Shown here: positions 62,656 through 64,000 of the stretch, one piece after another
Layout of the letters: each line of letters begins with the position of its first letter
How positions within the stretch are numbered: the stretch's first letter is position 1
Assembly: GCF_001552615.1 (NCBI RefSeq)
Contig: NZ_BCRN01000016.1
Location: 1-64,000, forward strand
Source of the DNA: Millisia brevis NBRC 105863
GTDB taxonomy: Bacteria > Actinomycetota > Actinomycetes > Mycobacteriales > Mycobacteriaceae
Direction: 5' to 3'
DNA: 64,000 nt
Notes under the pieces: model-generated
Databases searched by the model: none
Seen by the model: only the letters and a program-made list of their open reading frames with translations
What the model was told of the DNA's origin: nothing
Program-made: the position numbers and the translations under genes

Positions 62656-62931
62656 TCACCGCCCCAGATCCGCGCTCAACCTGGCCGTATCCACCGTCCA
62701 GTAGGAATGCTCCTCGCCGTCGAGCAGCACGACCGGCAACCGGTCGCCGTACTCGGCGCGCAGCTCCGGATCGTCCGCGGCGGCCAGGTCGACGTCGATC
62801 ACCCGCGGGGTCAGCCCGAACTCGCCGCAGATGCCGCGCAGCACCTCGAGCGCCGTCCCGCAGGCGGAGCATCCCTCCCGGGTCAGCAGGACGACATCGT
62901 GCTCGCCGGTCTCGGTTCTCCCTGTCGCCAC
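62656..62931 (-). CDS. Glutaredoxin family protein (Rv0508-like)
   Basis: This protein of about 91 aa has a thioredoxin fold with the redox motif EGCSACG near the N-terminus and the cis-Pro segment GDRLPVVLLDGEEHSYW, as in Rv0508 beside mycobacterial hemA. It may exchange thiols with an unknown partner. The frame opens at 63036; GTG 62931 fits the length of homologues. It ends 157 bp upstream of rex. Confidence 0.85.
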   Translation of the reverse strand: MATGRTETGEHDVVLLTREGCSACGTALEVLRGICGEFGLTPRVIDVDLAAADDPELRAEYGDRLPVVLLDGEEHSYWTVDTARLSADLGR

Positions 62932-63093
62932 CCGGCCAGCATTCCACGCACGCGGTCGCATCTCACGTATTCGCCCGACAACTCGTACTCCCGGCCGTCG
63001 GATCGCTTGGCTAATGTGGATCAGGCGCCGTCGCATCGACGCGTCGCTGCGATTGCGCTTGCGCGATACGTACTCGTGTGCGGGAAGGAGGCC

Positions 63094-64000
63094 AGGTGGG
63101 GCCTCGGATCACCAGGGAGTCCGCCGGCGAGTCGACCCGATGGGAGTCGACACGGTGGCGGCGACCGCTGGGGGCGAGCCTGGCCGACCTGCGCGCGTCG
63201 CTGGCCGGCAACGCCAGCGCCGACGCGGCGCTCGCCGGGCTACAGGAGCACGAGGCCGACGAGGCGATCGACTCCACGGTGCCCCGCGACCTGACCGCGG
63301 CGGCGTTCTTCGACGTCGACAACACGATGGTCCAGGGCGCCTCGATCATCCACTTCGCCCGCGGCCTGGCCGCGCGCAAGTACTTCTCCACCCGCGATGT
63401 CGCCGAGTTCGCCTGGCAGCAGGTCAAGTTTCGGGTCAGCGGCAAGGAGGACCTCGGCGACGTCGCCACCGGCCGACAGAAGGCGTTGTCCTTTGTCGCC
63501 GGTCGCTCGACCGCCGAGCTGCGCTCCCTGGGCGAGGAGATCTACGACGAGGTGATCGCCGACAAGATCTGGGCGGGCACCCGCGCCCTGGCCCAGATGC
63601 ACCTCGACGCCGGCCAGCAGGTGTGGTTGGTCACCGCGACCCCGGTCGAGTTGGCGCAGATCATCGCCGAGCGGCTCGGGCTGACCGGCGCCCTGGGCAC
63701 GGTCGCCGAGAGCGTCGACGGGGTCTTCACCGGCAATCTCGTCGGCGACATCCTGCACGGTCCGGGCAAGGCGCACGCGGTGCGGGCCCTCGCCATCCGG
63801 GAGGGTCTGTCCCTCGACCGCTGCTCGGCCTACTCCGACAGCTACAACGATGTGCCGATGTTGTCGCTGGTCGGGACGGCCGTCGCGATCAATCCCGATC
63901 CGAGCCTGCGCGAACTCGCCCGCACCCGCGGCTGGGAGATCCGCGACTACCGCACCGGCCGCAAGGCGGCCAAGGTCGGGCTGCCGACCGCCGTGGCCCT
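63094..64000 (+). CDS. serB1: HAD-IB family phosphatase SerB1, 3' end outside window
   Basis: This is the first 302 or so residues of a HAD-superfamily IB hydrolase like mycobacterial SerB1 (Rv0505c). The catalytic Asp pair lies in [15 protein letters not shown], with [23 protein letters not shown] and [16 protein letters not shown] as the remaining HAD motifs. A phosphoserine phosphatase role is commonly assigned but not proven for this branch. GTG at 63094 follows AAGGAGG by 4 bases, and the N-terminal 70 residues form a charged extension. It diverges from the glutaredoxin-like gene. Confidence 0.9.

Overview
The window is high-G+C actinobacterial chromosome (about 70% G+C by eye). Gene content and order point to the Mycobacteriales (Gordonia, Rhodococcus, Tsukamurella or Nocardia type): a MenA and Rex/HemA/HemC/HemD/HemB block, a HemL plus system II cytochrome c biogenesis block with a MinD-like ATPase, a PimC-type mannosyltransferase, BldC, and two DUF222/HNH endonucleases of the 13E12-repeat type. 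The genus cannot be fixed from the sequence alone. No tRNA, rRNA, CRISPR array or insertion sequence was seen.

Layout. 1-8.6 kb: the 3' part of a DUF222/HNH gene running into an hxlR regulator, a divergent imine-reductase-like enzyme, menA, pepN, an acyl-CoA dehydrogenase with a strong promoter and operator-like repeats, and a DUF5996 gene. 8.7-11.5 kb: a CtpF-like P-type ATPase. 11.6-21.8 kb: the main catabolic locus. Hydrolase, hbd and thiolase run leftward; badI, badH, CoA ligase, gcdH, acyl-CoA dehydrogenase, enoyl-CoA hydratase and a TetR regulator run rightward. Together they read as a cyclohexanecarboxylate route: CoA activation, dehydrogenation, hydration, oxidation, hydrolytic ring opening to pimeloyl-CoA, one round of beta-oxidation, then glutaryl-CoA dehydrogenase. 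The acyl-CoA dehydrogenase at 6.3 kb carries the same operator-like repeats and probably belongs to the same regulon.

21.9-25.7 kb: a DUF2510 membrane protein in a lower-G+C patch, a metallo-beta-lactamase/Rieske fusion, DUF4229, bldC and a small membrane protein. 25.8-33.3 kb: a leftward, tightly overlapping operon hemL, phosphatase, tlpA, ccdA, resB, ccsA, MinD-like ATPase, which joins haem supply to c-type cytochrome assembly. 33.4-38.4 kb: an hxlR/qorB divergent pair, a butanediol-type dehydrogenase, an HSL-family hydrolase and pimC. 38.5-52.9 kb looks like accessory DNA: a DrrAB-type exporter facing an AfsR/SARP-type regulator, a winged-helix regulator with a membrane beta-lactamase-like protein, a PepSY lipoprotein, an acyl-CoA oxidase, a LexA-box-controlled DUF222/HNH gene, an ECF41 sigma factor module with its own promoter, and a secreted lipase. 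53.2-64 kb: a gamma carbonic anhydrase, small membrane proteins, a membrane-anchored PrmC-like methyltransferase, the rex-hemA-hemC-(small ORF)-hemD-hemB operon, a glutaredoxin-like gene, and a serB1 gene cut by the window end.

The strongest leads are the cyclohexanecarboxylate regulon with its repeated AGTGAA-N6-TTCACT-like operator, the ECF41 module, the SOS box over the HNH gene promoter, the membrane-tethered PrmC-like protein, and the unexplained ORF between hemC and hemD.
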